Of a stretch of DNA of 64,000 bases, positions 7,009-15,529 are shown one piece after another (the first letter of the stretch is position 1; the number at the start of each line of letters is the position of its first letter). The notes under the pieces were generated by a model. That model saw only the letters and a program-made list of their open reading frames with translations. It made no database searches and was not told where the DNA came from. This DNA comes from Acidulodesulfobacterium sp021802425 (GTDB lineage Bacteria; SZUA-79; Acidulodesulfobacterales; Acidulodesulfobacteraceae): positions 1 through 64,000 of the forward strand of contig JAJZXJ010000005.1 in the NCBI GenBank assembly GCA_021802425.1. The letters are read 5' to 3'. The position numbers and the translations under genes were made by a program.

Positions 7009-7596
7009 TCAAGCGCGTTCTTTAAATACAGATTTAACAATGCCGTTTAATAAAGATTCGGTGTATAATCTTATGTCATCCTTTAAAATGTTATCCATCC
7101 GCAGCTGGATTATTCTGATAACAGGTCCCATTATTAAAGCCGATGCAATGACGATATCCATATCCCTGAAGACTCCGCTTTCGATATTTTCCTTAATAAA
7201 ATTCTTTATAAATTCAAAAGGTTTTGAAGAGCATATCGGCGGGGCATCCGGCAAAAATTCTTTGTGCTTTACATAAAGGATGAATTCCATTAATTCAGGT
7301 TCTTTTTCCGACATATCGAATAAGTTATATATAATTGATTTTAACGCTTCTTTGTCATTCGGAGCTTTTTTGATACCCAACCTGATTTTATTTAGAATAA
7401 TTTCTGTAGTCTTATCGTATAAAAATTGTCCTATCTGTTCCTTGGAAGAAAAATAGTAATATATAGCCCCTATGCTTATGCCGGCGCCTTTCGATATATT
7501 TCTAATGCTTACATTTGCATAACCTGCCCTTGCAAATTCTCTTATGCAAAATTCAAATATCTTCTTTTTTGCTATATTTTCCTTTATTGAACTCAT
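7009..7596 (-). CDS. TetR-family transcriptional regulator
   Basis: 195 residues. The N-terminal helix-turn-helix is typical of TetR proteins: FAGYANVSIRNISKGAGISIGAIYYYFSSKEQI at about 20-53. The ligand-binding C-terminal part is mostly helical and shows no recognised sub-family signature. It is the first gene of the leftward sulfur unit. The next gene starts 51 nt downstream. A strong promoter (7647-7676) lies upstream, flanked by two near-identical operator-like repeats, so autorepression and control of the downstream sulfur genes is likely. The ligand may be a sulfur species or its product, but nothing in the sequence identifies it. Confidence 0.88.
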   Translation of the reverse strand: MSSIKENIAKKKIFEFCIREFARAGYANVSIRNISKGAGISIGAIYYYFSSKEQIGQFLYDKTTEIILNKIRLGIKKAPNDKEALKSIIYNLFDMSEKEPELMEFILYVKHKEFLPDAPPICSSKPFEFIKNFIKENIESGVFRDMDIVIASALIMGPVIRIIQLRMDNILKDDIRLYTESLLNGIVKSVFKERA

Positions 7597-7615
7597 CTTT
7601 ATTTTTTATTTTTTA

Positions 7616-7635
7616 AAATGAACGCTCGTTTTATT
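7616..7635. promoter_or_regulatory. Candidate TetR operator O1 (downstream of -10)
   Basis: The 20-mer AAATGAACGCTCGTTTTATT contains the dyad AACG-CT-CGTT, extended to TGAACG/CGTTTT with one mismatch. The same 20-mer with one change recurs at 7681-7700. It lies between the -10 element of the tetR promoter and the gene start, where a bound repressor would block transcription. Confidence 0.72.
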
Positions 7636-7646
7636 TTATTTGAAAC

Positions 7647-7676
7647 ATTATAAGTTATTTAAAAATAATTTGTCAA
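7647..7676 (-). promoter_or_regulatory. Sigma70 promoter of the tetR-sulfur unit
   Basis: On the minus strand TTGACA (7671-7676) and TATAAT (7647-7652), both perfect consensus hexamers, are separated by 18 nt. The start point would fall near 7640, about 45 nt before the tetR start codon. The operator-like repeats lie on both sides. Confidence 0.85.
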
Positions 7677-7680
7677 TAAA

Positions 7681-7700
7681 AAATGAACGCTCGCTTTATT
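7681..7700. promoter_or_regulatory. Candidate TetR operator O2 (upstream of -35)
   Basis: AAATGAACGCTCGCTTTATT matches the O1 20-mer at 19 of 20 positions and lies 65 bp from it, about six helical turns. The dyad is AACG-CT-CGCT here, so this copy is slightly weaker. It touches the 3' end of the cobO gene. Confidence 0.7.
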
Positions 7701-8328
7701 ATTTTTCTATTCCGGTTCTCGACGGAATATTTTTAGAATAATAGTGTTTGATTTCATTCATCTCGGTAACCAAATCAGCCGCATCTATTATTTCTTTGGG
7801 GGCATTTCTTCCCGTCAGTATTAATTCTATATCCGGCCTTTTATTTTTTATTAAGTTTATAACTTCCTCCGTTTTTATTATTCCCAAATTTAAAGCGACA
7901 TTTATTTCATCTAAAATCAAAATGCTTATATCGTTTTTGCCCCCGGCAATATTTTCGGCGAGGGTTAGGCCTTCCCTGTTAAGTTCTATATCTTTTTGCG
8001 GAATTTTTTTTTTATCGATAAAAAATGGCCTGCCGACTTGATAAATCTTAATTAATGGGAGGCATTTTTCTATTGCTTTAAACTCCCCCGAATACGAACC
8101 GCCCTTCAGAAACTGGATTATTACCGATTTTAAGTTATGGCCGCTTGCCCTCAAAGCCTGCCCTAATGCAGCCGTTGTTTTTCCTTTGCCGTTGCCCGTG
8201 TAAACCTGAACTAAACCAATATCGAGGGCTTTTCGGGTAGAAATTTCCTTAAACCAATTATTATGAACCGATAGATTTTTGTTATCGGTTTTATGGGCGC
8301 AGGCATTGTTTGTATCATCATTTATCAT
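7699..8328 (-). CDS. cobO: Corrinoid adenosyltransferase CobO/BtuR type
   Basis: 209 residues. It transfers the adenosyl group of ATP to cob(I)alamin or cobyrinic acid diamide to make adenosylcobalamin precursors. The P-loop TGNGKGKTTAALG is at about 44-56, followed by VIIQFLKGG and LILDEINVALNLG, all typical of CobO/BtuR. The first 35 or so residues are a variable N-terminal extension. The ATG overlaps the stop of the upstream DUF3857 gene by 4 nt, so the two are co-translated. Its 3' end abuts the operator O2 of the sulfur unit. Confidence 0.93.
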   Translation of the reverse strand: MINDDTNNACAHKTDNKNLSVHNNWFKEISTRKALDIGLVQVYTGNGKGKTTAALGQALRASGHNLKSVIIQFLKGGSYSGEFKAIEKCLPLIKIYQVGRPFFIDKKKIPQKDIELNREGLTLAENIAGGKNDISILILDEINVALNLGIIKTEEVINLIKNKRPDIELILTGRNAPKEIIDAADLVTEMNEIKHYYSKNIPSRTGIEK

Positions 8329-10235
8329 TCGGATTTAAATATTAATATCTGGTCTTTTAAACTTTTTATCGTCATATTAAACAAATGTTTTGCCTTCAAA
8401 TAGTTTTCTACAGGAATTTTATAGCCGTTGACGCTAAAAAGCGACCTGAATATAATCCTGTTATTTTTAACCGTGTAACTTGTTTTGAAAGTCCCGACGG
8501 TATTTTTGATTTCTATATCTTTAGGAATAAAAACAGGCTTGTAATTTTTTGGAAATTTTAAACTTACGACAGAGTTTTCCGAAAAATTATATCCGATCCT
8601 TAAAGAATACTTTCTGTAATTAAGGGCTGTTAGTTGGGATAATGTTGTCCTTGTTCTGAGGGGGAGTCTTATTATGACAAGCCGTCCGTTTTTTTCTGAA
8701 TAATTTTTGGCGGAAAAGGAAATTTTTTCGATATACGGCTTGGAAAGGCTGTTGCCGTTTTCAAAAGAATATCCCGTTAGTTTAGCATTTGGAGTTATGT
8801 TAAGAATATCTTTTAAGATGCCGTCCCTTTTCTTTCTTTTTGATGTCGATGAATATAAATATCTTTTATACATATTGTAAGCCCCCGTGTAAATAAGGGT
8901 TGTTTTTGCGGATAGACTTCCGTTGCTTTTGACGGTTGCGTATTCTTTTGTCGATATGTTATTTTTTTCGGCGGGGAATATAGGGGTTTTTGCCGTTATG
9001 CCCTTGCCGCCGGCAATTATTAGAACATTTCTGCCCTGATCCATCGGGGGAAGATCGCCGAAGGTTGTTACATTGGATGTTGTATCCGCAAACATAAACT
9101 TGCCGTTTTTAAGCTTTATTGCCGTTATTTCGTGGTCGAATACGAACGGCGTCGGCATAACGGGATTCATATCGGGAATTTCGGTCGTGGGAATAAGGAC
9201 AGGGTATGCTTTAACGCCTATCCGGTTTAACATCGATGCGAACATAGTTGCATGGTCCTTACAGTCGCCTAACCTATTTTTAAAAATAGAATTGACATTG
9301 CTTGGCTTATATCCATCGATGCCGAATTCATATCCGACATACCTGATTTTTTTTGCCACGAAATTATATACGGCTTTAATCTTTTTTAATTTTCTTTCTT
9401 TGGATTCGGTCAATTTTTTTATAAATTTATCAAGATTAACACCCGGTTTTATCTGGTCTTTCGTAAGATGGGCATACCACTCCGCCACTTCATCCCATGA
9501 TTTAACCGATGATACCGTAACATGTGGAATTATAACGGATTCGCGCGGCCCCAATTCTTCGGGGGATATCTTTTTTCTATCCCGCATCGTCCATATAAGC
9601 GTGGTATCTTTACTGCCGTTAATTATGTGCGGTTTTTCGTTAAATTTATATTCGGCATATTGATAATGAATACCTTTTGGTATAATTAACTTGTAAACAG
9701 ATTTTTTTAATGGAGGAAGCCCGCCGAAGTAGTCCTCCGTAAAAAAATTATTTTTCATATACGGCTTCATAACCGCGCTTCTGTATTTATAATCGATAAT
9801 AGAGCCCTTTGTAAGCCCCGGAAGCTGGACCGTTTTTAATAATTGATTCGAAAATATCGGCGCTTCGGGGTTAAACGGAGCGGTAACCGTCCTTAAACTG
9901 TTTAAATTGATATTATTAATATCGCCGTTCGGCTGAATAATTTTAATGAAATACACCTTAAGTTTTTGATTTTTTTTAGAAAAAGGAAAGCTCAGCGTGG
10001 AATATTTCTTAATACCCTTTTCGTTTAATATTTTTATTATTTCATGTTCCGTCAGGATATCTTCAAAATTTCGCGTAATCCTTTCTTTTGTGAAATCAAG
10101 CAGAGTTTTCGATGAACTATCGGATTTGACGAATTTGCCGGATTTGACATTTTTATAGGCAAAAGAATTATTAATATTTATAAAATTAATTAACAATAAA
10201 AGAGGAAGCAAACATATTATTCCCTTTTTTAACAT
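8325..10235 (-). CDS. Exported DUF3857 and transglutaminase-like protein
   Basis: 636 residues. The N-terminal signal peptide (about 1-26, ending NSFA) implies a periplasmic location. A DUF3857-type beta domain (about 50-250) is followed by a transglutaminase-like Cys protease fold. The nucleophile lies in NRLGDCKDHATMFASML (Cys about 325), with a plausible His in FVFDHEI and Asp in FADTTSN. The C-terminal 200 residues are beta-rich. Substrates of this family are mostly unknown; roles in envelope proteins or exopolysaccharide have been suggested. It is translationally coupled to cobO, although no functional link is obvious. Confidence 0.85.
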   Translation of the reverse strand: MLKKGIICLLPLLLLINFININNSFAYKNVKSGKFVKSDSSSKTLLDFTKERITRNFEDILTEHEIIKILNEKGIKKYSTLSFPFSKKNQKLKVYFIKIIQPNGDINNINLNSLRTVTAPFNPEAPIFSNQLLKTVQLPGLTKGSIIDYKYRSAVMKPYMKNNFFTEDYFGGLPPLKKSVYKLIIPKGIHYQYAEYKFNEKPHIINGSKDTTLIWTMRDRKKISPEELGPRESVIIPHVTVSSVKSWDEVAEWYAHLTKDQIKPGVNLDKFIKKLTESKERKLKKIKAVYNFVAKKIRYVGYEFGIDGYKPSNVNSIFKNRLGDCKDHATMFASMLNRIGVKAYPVLIPTTEIPDMNPVMPTPFVFDHEITAIKLKNGKFMFADTTSNVTTFGDLPPMDQGRNVLIIAGGKGITAKTPIFPAEKNNISTKEYATVKSNGSLSAKTTLIYTGAYNMYKRYLYSSTSKRKKRDGILKDILNITPNAKLTGYSFENGNSLSKPYIEKISFSAKNYSEKNGRLVIIRLPLRTRTTLSQLTALNYRKYSLRIGYNFSENSVVSLKFPKNYKPVFIPKDIEIKNTVGTFKTSYTVKNNRIIFRSLFSVNGYKIPVENYLKAKHLFNMTIKSLKDQILIFKSE

Positions 10236-10271
10236 AAAATCTCCCGTGATTACTTAATGTTTTACTTACAT

Positions 10272-10358
10272 TGGTGCCGGAAGGGGGAATCGAACCCCCA
10301 CAAGATTAATCTTACACGGCCCTGAACCGTGCGCGTCTACCAATTCCGCCATTCCGGC
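10272..10358 (-). tRNA. tRNA-Leu (anticodon CAG)
   Basis: Class II tRNA on the minus strand. Acceptor GCCGGAA/TTCCGGC, D arm with GGTAGACGC, anticodon stem CACGG/CCGTG with loop TTCAGGG (anticodon CAG), variable arm AAGATTAATCTT, T arm GGTTCGATTCC, and an encoded CCA at 10272-10274. The CAA isoacceptor is at 10-96, also on the minus strand. Confidence 0.97.
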
Positions 10359-10497
10359 ATAAATAAATTAGATTGGATTAACCTAAATATTTTTTAATGA
10401 AAAAATAATTACTTAGTGTTATTATAATACTTATTTATTTAAAGTTTATTTTAGTTTTTTATTTTATCATAATTCAAACAAGAAACGCAAAAAATAT

Positions 10498-12801
10498 ATG
10501 AAAGCCGTTACTAAGGAAGACATAGTTTATTTATTTTCCCAAAAATCAGACATTCCGCTCTCTTTTACCGATATTAAGCATAATCTGAATATCACATCGG
10601 CAAAAACACTGTCGTCCGCAAAGAATATCCTTGATTTAATGGTGAAAAACGGCGAGCTGATACTTACCAAAGGAGAAAAATATGCGTATCCCCAAAAATT
10701 ACATTTAATCCAGGGGAAAGTTCTTTCAAAAAGGCGCAACTATGCCTTTGTGAGCGACAACTCCGGCGGAGGCGGGGATATTTTTGTTAAAAATTCCGAT
10801 ATCGGCGATGCAATATACGGAGATACCGTTATCTTAAAAATAATACCCGATAATCCTTATTATTTAAAAAAGAGAAAACGGGAAAAACTAAAAGCGCGGG
10901 GTAAATTTGAAAGCAGGCGGGGAAGAGTCATAAGGATAATAAAGAGGGAATTAAAAAATTTTAAAGCAGTTGTAAGGATCGAAAAAAGTATAGCAATTTT
11001 AACTCCCATTGCTCCGGAATTCGACGGTTCGTTCTATTTTGATTTACATAGATTTAAAGACAGGGATAAATTAAAAAACGGGGCTATAGTAAATGCGGTT
11101 TTGCCTGATACTAACGATTTTTCTTCACGAACGGCGGTAGTGGATAAAATATTGGGCGATATCGAGGCGGTGGGAACGGAAGAGGATATTATCGTAAATA
11201 AATACGATATATATAAAGCTTTTGACGAGGCCGCCGTTAAAGAACTTAAAAAAATACCGGCAGATTTTGAAGAAAATCCGGCAGAGGGCGGAGGAGGAGA
11301 AAGGGTCGATTTAACCGGTTTGCCGTTTATAACGATAGACGGCGAAGATGCTAAAGATTTTGACGACGCGGTTTATCTGGAAGGTTCGGAAAAAGACAAT
11401 AACTATAAACTTTATGTTGCTATAGCCGATGTTTCCTATTTTGTCGGGGATGACAGCTATCTGGATAAGGAGGCGCTTAAAAGGGGCAATTCCACTTATT
11501 TTCCTAAAACTGTTTATCCGATGCTTCCCGAAATGCTGTCAAACAACCTTTGCAGCCTTCTTCCGAAAAAAAACCGTTTTGCGATGGTTTGCGAAATGGA
11601 TATCGATAACAAAGGAAAAATAATCGGAACAAAGATTTATAAGGGGTCGATAAAAACATTCGGAAGACTTACCTATAACGAAACCCATAAATATTTAACG
11701 ATGGGTTTCTCGGCTGGCAAAGCGCGGACGGATAATGAATTTAACGAATTAGACGAGAAACTGTCCCCTATAAAAGATATGCTGCTTAACATGAAGAGGC
11801 TTGCCGAAATTTTAAGGGATAAAAGAATTAAAAACGGCGGCCTTGATTTCGATTCGCTATCGGGGAAGGTTATATTAGACGAGAATAATGAAGTTATATC
11901 GGTCATTCCCGAGCCAAGAAATTTTGTCCACGATTTAATCGAGGATTTTATGATTGCCGCAAACTGCGCCGTGGCACGGTTCATAGAGTCAAAAAAAGTT
12001 CCGTCTATTTACAGGGTGCATGAAAAGCCCGATGAGGATAAGGTAAAAGAATTTTTAAAGATATTAAAATATTTTAAATTTTCTTTTCCGGAAAAGCTGC
12101 CGGACAAGGTTAAAGACTATCAAACAATGCTGAATAAACTAAAAGAAACACCGCTTTCGTCTTTTTTAGAGCAGGCATTTCTGAGGTCTATGAAAATTGC
12201 GGTGTACTCGCCGGTCAACATCCATCACTTTGGACTTGCCCTGAAATCTTATACCCACTTTACATCTCCGATTAGAAGATATGCCGATCTGATGGTGCAT
12301 AGAATTCTTAAATGGATATTGTATAACGACAACGGAAAAGGCGCGCTTGGCAGCAGTGATAACGATAAAGAGGTTTTTTCGGAAAACAGGGAAGCCGGCA
12401 AAATGCCTTCATGGCTTAATCATGATAATTTAAAAATGATTTCCAATGTACTGTCCCGAAGGGAAAAACTTTCAACGGACGCGGAAAGGGAATATTCGGA
12501 ATTTAAGAAGATGCAGTTTTTAAAGAAAAACAGCCGGAAGGTTTACGAAGGATTTATTACAAATGTTATAAATTTCGGCTTTTTTGTCGATATAGCAGGA
12601 TTTTTTATTCAAGGGTTCGTTCATGTCTCCACCATAGCCGATGATTATTACGAGTATAACGATAACACAAAAATACTTAAGGGAAGACATAGCAAAAAGA
12701 TTTTTAAAATGGGCGACCGTGTGGCGGTGAGCATATATTCCATAGATCTTTTGAAGCATGAAATAGATTTGAGGTTTATCGAATTTTATGAAGATAACTG
12801 A
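10498..12801 (+). CDS. rnr: Ribonuclease R
   Basis: 767 residues, a processive 3'-5' exoribonuclease of the RNB family acting on structured RNA. Order: N-terminal winged-helix domain (about 1-70), cold-shock-type OB folds (about 70-240), RNB catalytic domain (about 270-600) with the metal-binding cluster TIDGEDAKDFDDAV, and the HFTSPIRRYADLMVHR motif. A C-terminal S1 domain (about 680-760) contains GFITNVINFGFFVDI. Two low-complexity insertions rich in Gly, Asp and Glu are present. No clear Shine-Dalgarno precedes the ATG. The last 14 nt overlap the next gene. Confidence 0.95.
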   Translation: MKAVTKEDIVYLFSQKSDIPLSFTDIKHNLNITSAKTLSSAKNILDLMVKNGELILTKGEKYAYPQKLHLIQGKVLSKRRNYAFVSDNSGGGGDIFVKNSDIGDAIYGDTVILKIIPDNPYYLKKRKREKLKARGKFESRRGRVIRIIKRELKNFKAVVRIEKSIAILTPIAPEFDGSFYFDLHRFKDRDKLKNGAIVNAVLPDTNDFSSRTAVVDKILGDIEAVGTEEDIIVNKYDIYKAFDEAAVKELKKIPADFEENPAEGGGGERVDLTGLPFITIDGEDAKDFDDAVYLEGSEKDNNYKLYVAIADVSYFVGDDSYLDKEALKRGNSTYFPKTVYPMLPEMLSNNLCSLLPKKNRFAMVCEMDIDNKGKIIGTKIYKGSIKTFGRLTYNETHKYLTMGFSAGKARTDNEFNELDEKLSPIKDMLLNMKRLAEILRDKRIKNGGLDFDSLSGKVILDENNEVISVIPEPRNFVHDLIEDFMIAANCAVARFIESKKVPSIYRVHEKPDEDKVKEFLKILKYFKFSFPEKLPDKVKDYQTMLNKLKETPLSSFLEQAFLRSMKIAVYSPVNIHHFGLALKSYTHFTSPIRRYADLMVHRILKWILYNDNGKGALGSSDNDKEVFSENREAGKMPSWLNHDNLKMISNVLSRREKLSTDAEREYSEFKKMQFLKKNSRKVYEGFITNVINFGFFVDIAGFFIQGFVHVSTIADDYYEYNDNTKILKGRHSKKIFKMGDRVAVSIYSIDLLKHEIDLRFIEFYEDN

Positions 12802-14479
12802 TTTTATTAAATTTATAAGGGCGGTTAAAAGGATAAGGCAGATAACCATGATTTTTGCCAAGCATGGTTTTTATCAAGTCATAACGAATATCGGTTTATC
12901 TAAATTTTTTATTTTTAAAAAATACCTTAAAGCAGCCTATCCTGTTGACGATTACCTGAATGTCCCTCCTGAAATACGGCTGAGATACGCGCTAGAAGAG
13001 CTCGGACCCACTTTTATTAAAGTAGGGCAGATACTCTCTCAGGAAGTGACCACGCTCCCCTCTAAATATATTAATGAATTAAAAAAGCTTCAGGACAGCG
13101 TTCAGCTAAATTATATTAAATTCGATGAAATTAAAGGCATCGTTAAAAGGGAAACGGGAAAGGATCCGGACGAGATTTTTAGCAGTTTCGATGAAAACCC
13201 GATCGCATCGGCTTCCATTGCCCAGGTTCATAAGGCTGTTCTTAAAGACGGAACCGTCGTGGCGGTCAAAATCAAAAAAGGAGATATCGATAAAATCATT
13301 AAAAACGATTTAGATGTTCTTTACTTTATCGTGAATATTATAAGAAATCCGGTTAAAGAATTGCTTTACATAGATAATCTGGATGAATTATATCGAGAAT
13401 TCGAAAAAAATATAATTTGCGAGCTTAATTTTTTGACGGAGGCGGGATATACGGAAAAAATCAGAAGAAGCAATATGGATAAACATTCCGTCATAATACC
13501 GCAGATTTACTGGAATTACATATCTAATAATTTATTAGTGGAAGATTTTATCCATGGAATAAAGGTATCTAATACGGAAGAACTTTTTAAAAGAGGTTAT
13601 AACGCCAAAAATATACTTAAAATATTTTTAACCCATTATTTTAAGCAGATATTCATAATAGGATATTTTAATGCAGACCCGCATCCCGGCAATGTTTTTG
13701 TAATAAATGAAGAAAAGATTGGATTAATAGATTTTGGTTCCGTCGGCATTCTCACTAAAGATTTAAAAAGAATGGCCCTCGAATATTTTATCAATTTTAT
13801 TAGCGGCAATTATGAAGAAATGGCCGTCCAATTTATCGAAATTTGCATGGGAGACCTTTCCGAAAAAGAGGAACAGGCATTTAAATTTGAGCTTACCGAA
13901 TTTATAGAAGGTTTTTTTAACAGGCCGTTTAAAGATATTTACAGCGCGGAGATTCTTTTGAAGACATTAAAAATCGGACACAGGCATAATCTTATTATTC
14001 CAGCAGAATTATCGCTTTTGTTTAAAGCGCTGCTATCCATAGAGTCCATTGCAAAAGCTCTTGATCCCGATTTTTCTTTTGTCGGTTCGGGAACGGAATT
14101 TTTCGATTTCGATGTTTTGATAAATAAAAAAGAACAGGCAAAAGATATTAAAGAGCAGATAATAGGTAAATTAAAAAATTATAGAGATTTTTTGGGAGGG
14201 TTTCCGAAGAAGGCGGAGAAAATCCTTAAAAAAATGTCGGAGGATAATTTTTCTATAGATTTTATCCATAAAGGATTAGAAGGACTTATGGACGAGATGG
14301 AAAAATCAAGCAAGCGGCTTATGAGAGGCTTCTTGATTGCCGCACTTATAATATCTTCCAGCATTCTTATGTTTACAGGGGGGGCGTTATTACATTACTG
14401 GATATTGATAGCGGGTTTTATCGGATGGATTTTTGGATTTTTATATATATTGATTTTATTAATCAGAGGATTAAAATAA
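12788..14479 (+). CDS. UbiB/AarF (ABC1) atypical kinase family protein
   Basis: 563 residues. Family motifs: the KxGQ segment GPTFIKVGQILSQE (about 75-88), the Ala-rich loop ENPIASASIAQVHKA in place of a normal P-loop, VAVKIKK with the invariant Lys, the catalytic-loop NADPHPGNVFV, and LIDFGSVG. Two C-terminal membrane helices (about 515-560) anchor it. Bacterial UbiB supports ubiquinone synthesis through an ATPase activity, and other members act in lipid or quinone handling. No other quinone gene is near, so ubiB itself is not claimed. Its start lies inside the rnr 3' end, suggesting coupled translation. Confidence 0.9.
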   Translation: MKITDFIKFIRAVKRIRQITMIFAKHGFYQVITNIGLSKFFIFKKYLKAAYPVDDYLNVPPEIRLRYALEELGPTFIKVGQILSQEVTTLPSKYINELKKLQDSVQLNYIKFDEIKGIVKRETGKDPDEIFSSFDENPIASASIAQVHKAVLKDGTVVAVKIKKGDIDKIIKNDLDVLYFIVNIIRNPVKELLYIDNLDELYREFEKNIICELNFLTEAGYTEKIRRSNMDKHSVIIPQIYWNYISNNLLVEDFIHGIKVSNTEELFKRGYNAKNILKIFLTHYFKQIFIIGYFNADPHPGNVFVINEEKIGLIDFGSVGILTKDLKRMALEYFINFISGNYEEMAVQFIEICMGDLSEKEEQAFKFELTEFIEGFFNRPFKDIYSAEILLKTLKIGHRHNLIIPAELSLLFKALLSIESIAKALDPDFSFVGSGTEFFDFDVLINKKEQAKDIKEQIIGKLKNYRDFLGGFPKKAEKILKKMSEDNFSIDFIHKGLEGLMDEMEKSSKRLMRGFLIAALIISSSILMFTGGALLHYWILIAGFIGWIFGFLYILILLIRGLK

Positions 14480-14549
14480 AGATATATAATACCTTAGATT
14501 ATATAAACTAAACTTATTTAAGGCACATTGGAAGGGGGTAAACATAGAC

Positions 14550-15488
14550 TTGAAGATATCCGAAATTAGTAAATTTAATCCTGAATTTATAAGTTCGGTA
14601 ATTACTATAGGGAGTTTCGACGGCATCCATTTAGGACACAGAAAATTAATGGAATTAACAAAAGATTACGCTTCAAAATTAAATTTACCTTCAGTAGTTC
14701 TTACTTTTCATCCTCACCCGTTAAAGATTCTTCATCCTGAGGAAAGGATACATTTGATAACCACTTTTGAAAAAAAGGTCGAGCTTATAGAGGCAATCGG
14801 CATAGATTATTTGATTTATATCACATTCACGCCGGAGTTTGCAAAAATGCCGCCGGAGGATTTTATAGAAAATGTCATAGTTAAAAAATTAAATCCCGTT
14901 AAAGTTATAGTAGGCCATGATTTTGGCTTTGGCGTTGGAAAATCGGGGAATATCCTTCTTCTCGAGAAATTAGCGAATAAACTGAATTTTGATCTTACGG
15001 TCGTCGGTCCGGTTAAAATGGGCAAAAAGATAGTTTCCAGCACCATTATAAGGAGGTTTGTTTTATTAGGCCAGGTTTGTGCCGTAAAAAGATTTTTAGG
15101 AAGACACTATTCCGTCCACGGGAAGGTTGTTAAGGCAAGCGGGAGAGGAAAAAAACTCGGGTTTCCTACGGCAAACATTATTCCCGAAGAGGAACTTTTT
15201 CCTAAAGACGGGGTATATGCCACCCTTGTAAAAGTGGATAACGAGTTTCACGACTCGGTAACGAATGTCGGGTCAAATCCTACCTTTAATGAAGAAGTAA
15301 GAAGAATAGAGACCCATATATTTAATTTCGATAAGGACTTATACGACAGAGAAATAGAGGTATTTTTCGTTGCAAGACTGAGACCGGAAATAAAATTTGA
15401 CAATTCTGCATCCCTCGAAAATAGGATTAAAAAGGATATAGCTCTGGCAGCCGTTATCTTAAGCAAAGAACATGCCGCCCCGATTTAG
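14550..15488 (+). CDS. ribF: Bifunctional riboflavin kinase/FAD synthetase
   Basis: 312 residues. It converts riboflavin to FMN and then FAD. The N-terminal nucleotidyltransferase has GSFDGIHLGHRKLM (about 23-36) and the SSTIIRRFVLLG segment (about 165-176). The C-terminal kinase has GKVVKASGRGKKLGFPTANI (about 193-212) and VTNVGSNPTF. The start is TTG at 14550, with a GGAAGGGGG site about 11 nt before it. No ATG lies nearby in frame. The two-component kinase gene begins 41 nt after the stop. Confidence 0.95.
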   Translation: MKISEISKFNPEFISSVITIGSFDGIHLGHRKLMELTKDYASKLNLPSVVLTFHPHPLKILHPEERIHLITTFEKKVELIEAIGIDYLIYITFTPEFAKMPPEDFIENVIVKKLNPVKVIVGHDFGFGVGKSGNILLLEKLANKLNFDLTVVGPVKMGKKIVSSTIIRRFVLLGQVCAVKRFLGRHYSVHGKVVKASGRGKKLGFPTANIIPEEELFPKDGVYATLVKVDNEFHDSVTNVGSNPTFNEEVRRIETHIFNFDKDLYDREIEVFFVARLRPEIKFDNSASLENRIKKDIALAAVILSKEHAAPI

Positions 15489-15529
15489 GTGATTGATTTT
15501 TGTAAAAAAATTTAATAAAATGAATTATT

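Noticed and set aside
9073..9663. 196-codon plus-strand frame opposite the DUF3857 gene
   Set aside because: Antisense shadow of a gene with recognisable transglutaminase residues; no ribosome site or family features.
11940..12000. TGGCACG sequence in rnr as a sigma54 promoter
   Set aside because: No TTGC element at the correct distance, and it is inside a conserved coding region.
12520..12861. 113-codon minus-strand frame across the rnr/aarF junction
   Set aside because: Antisense to two clear genes and lacks any recognisable protein pattern.
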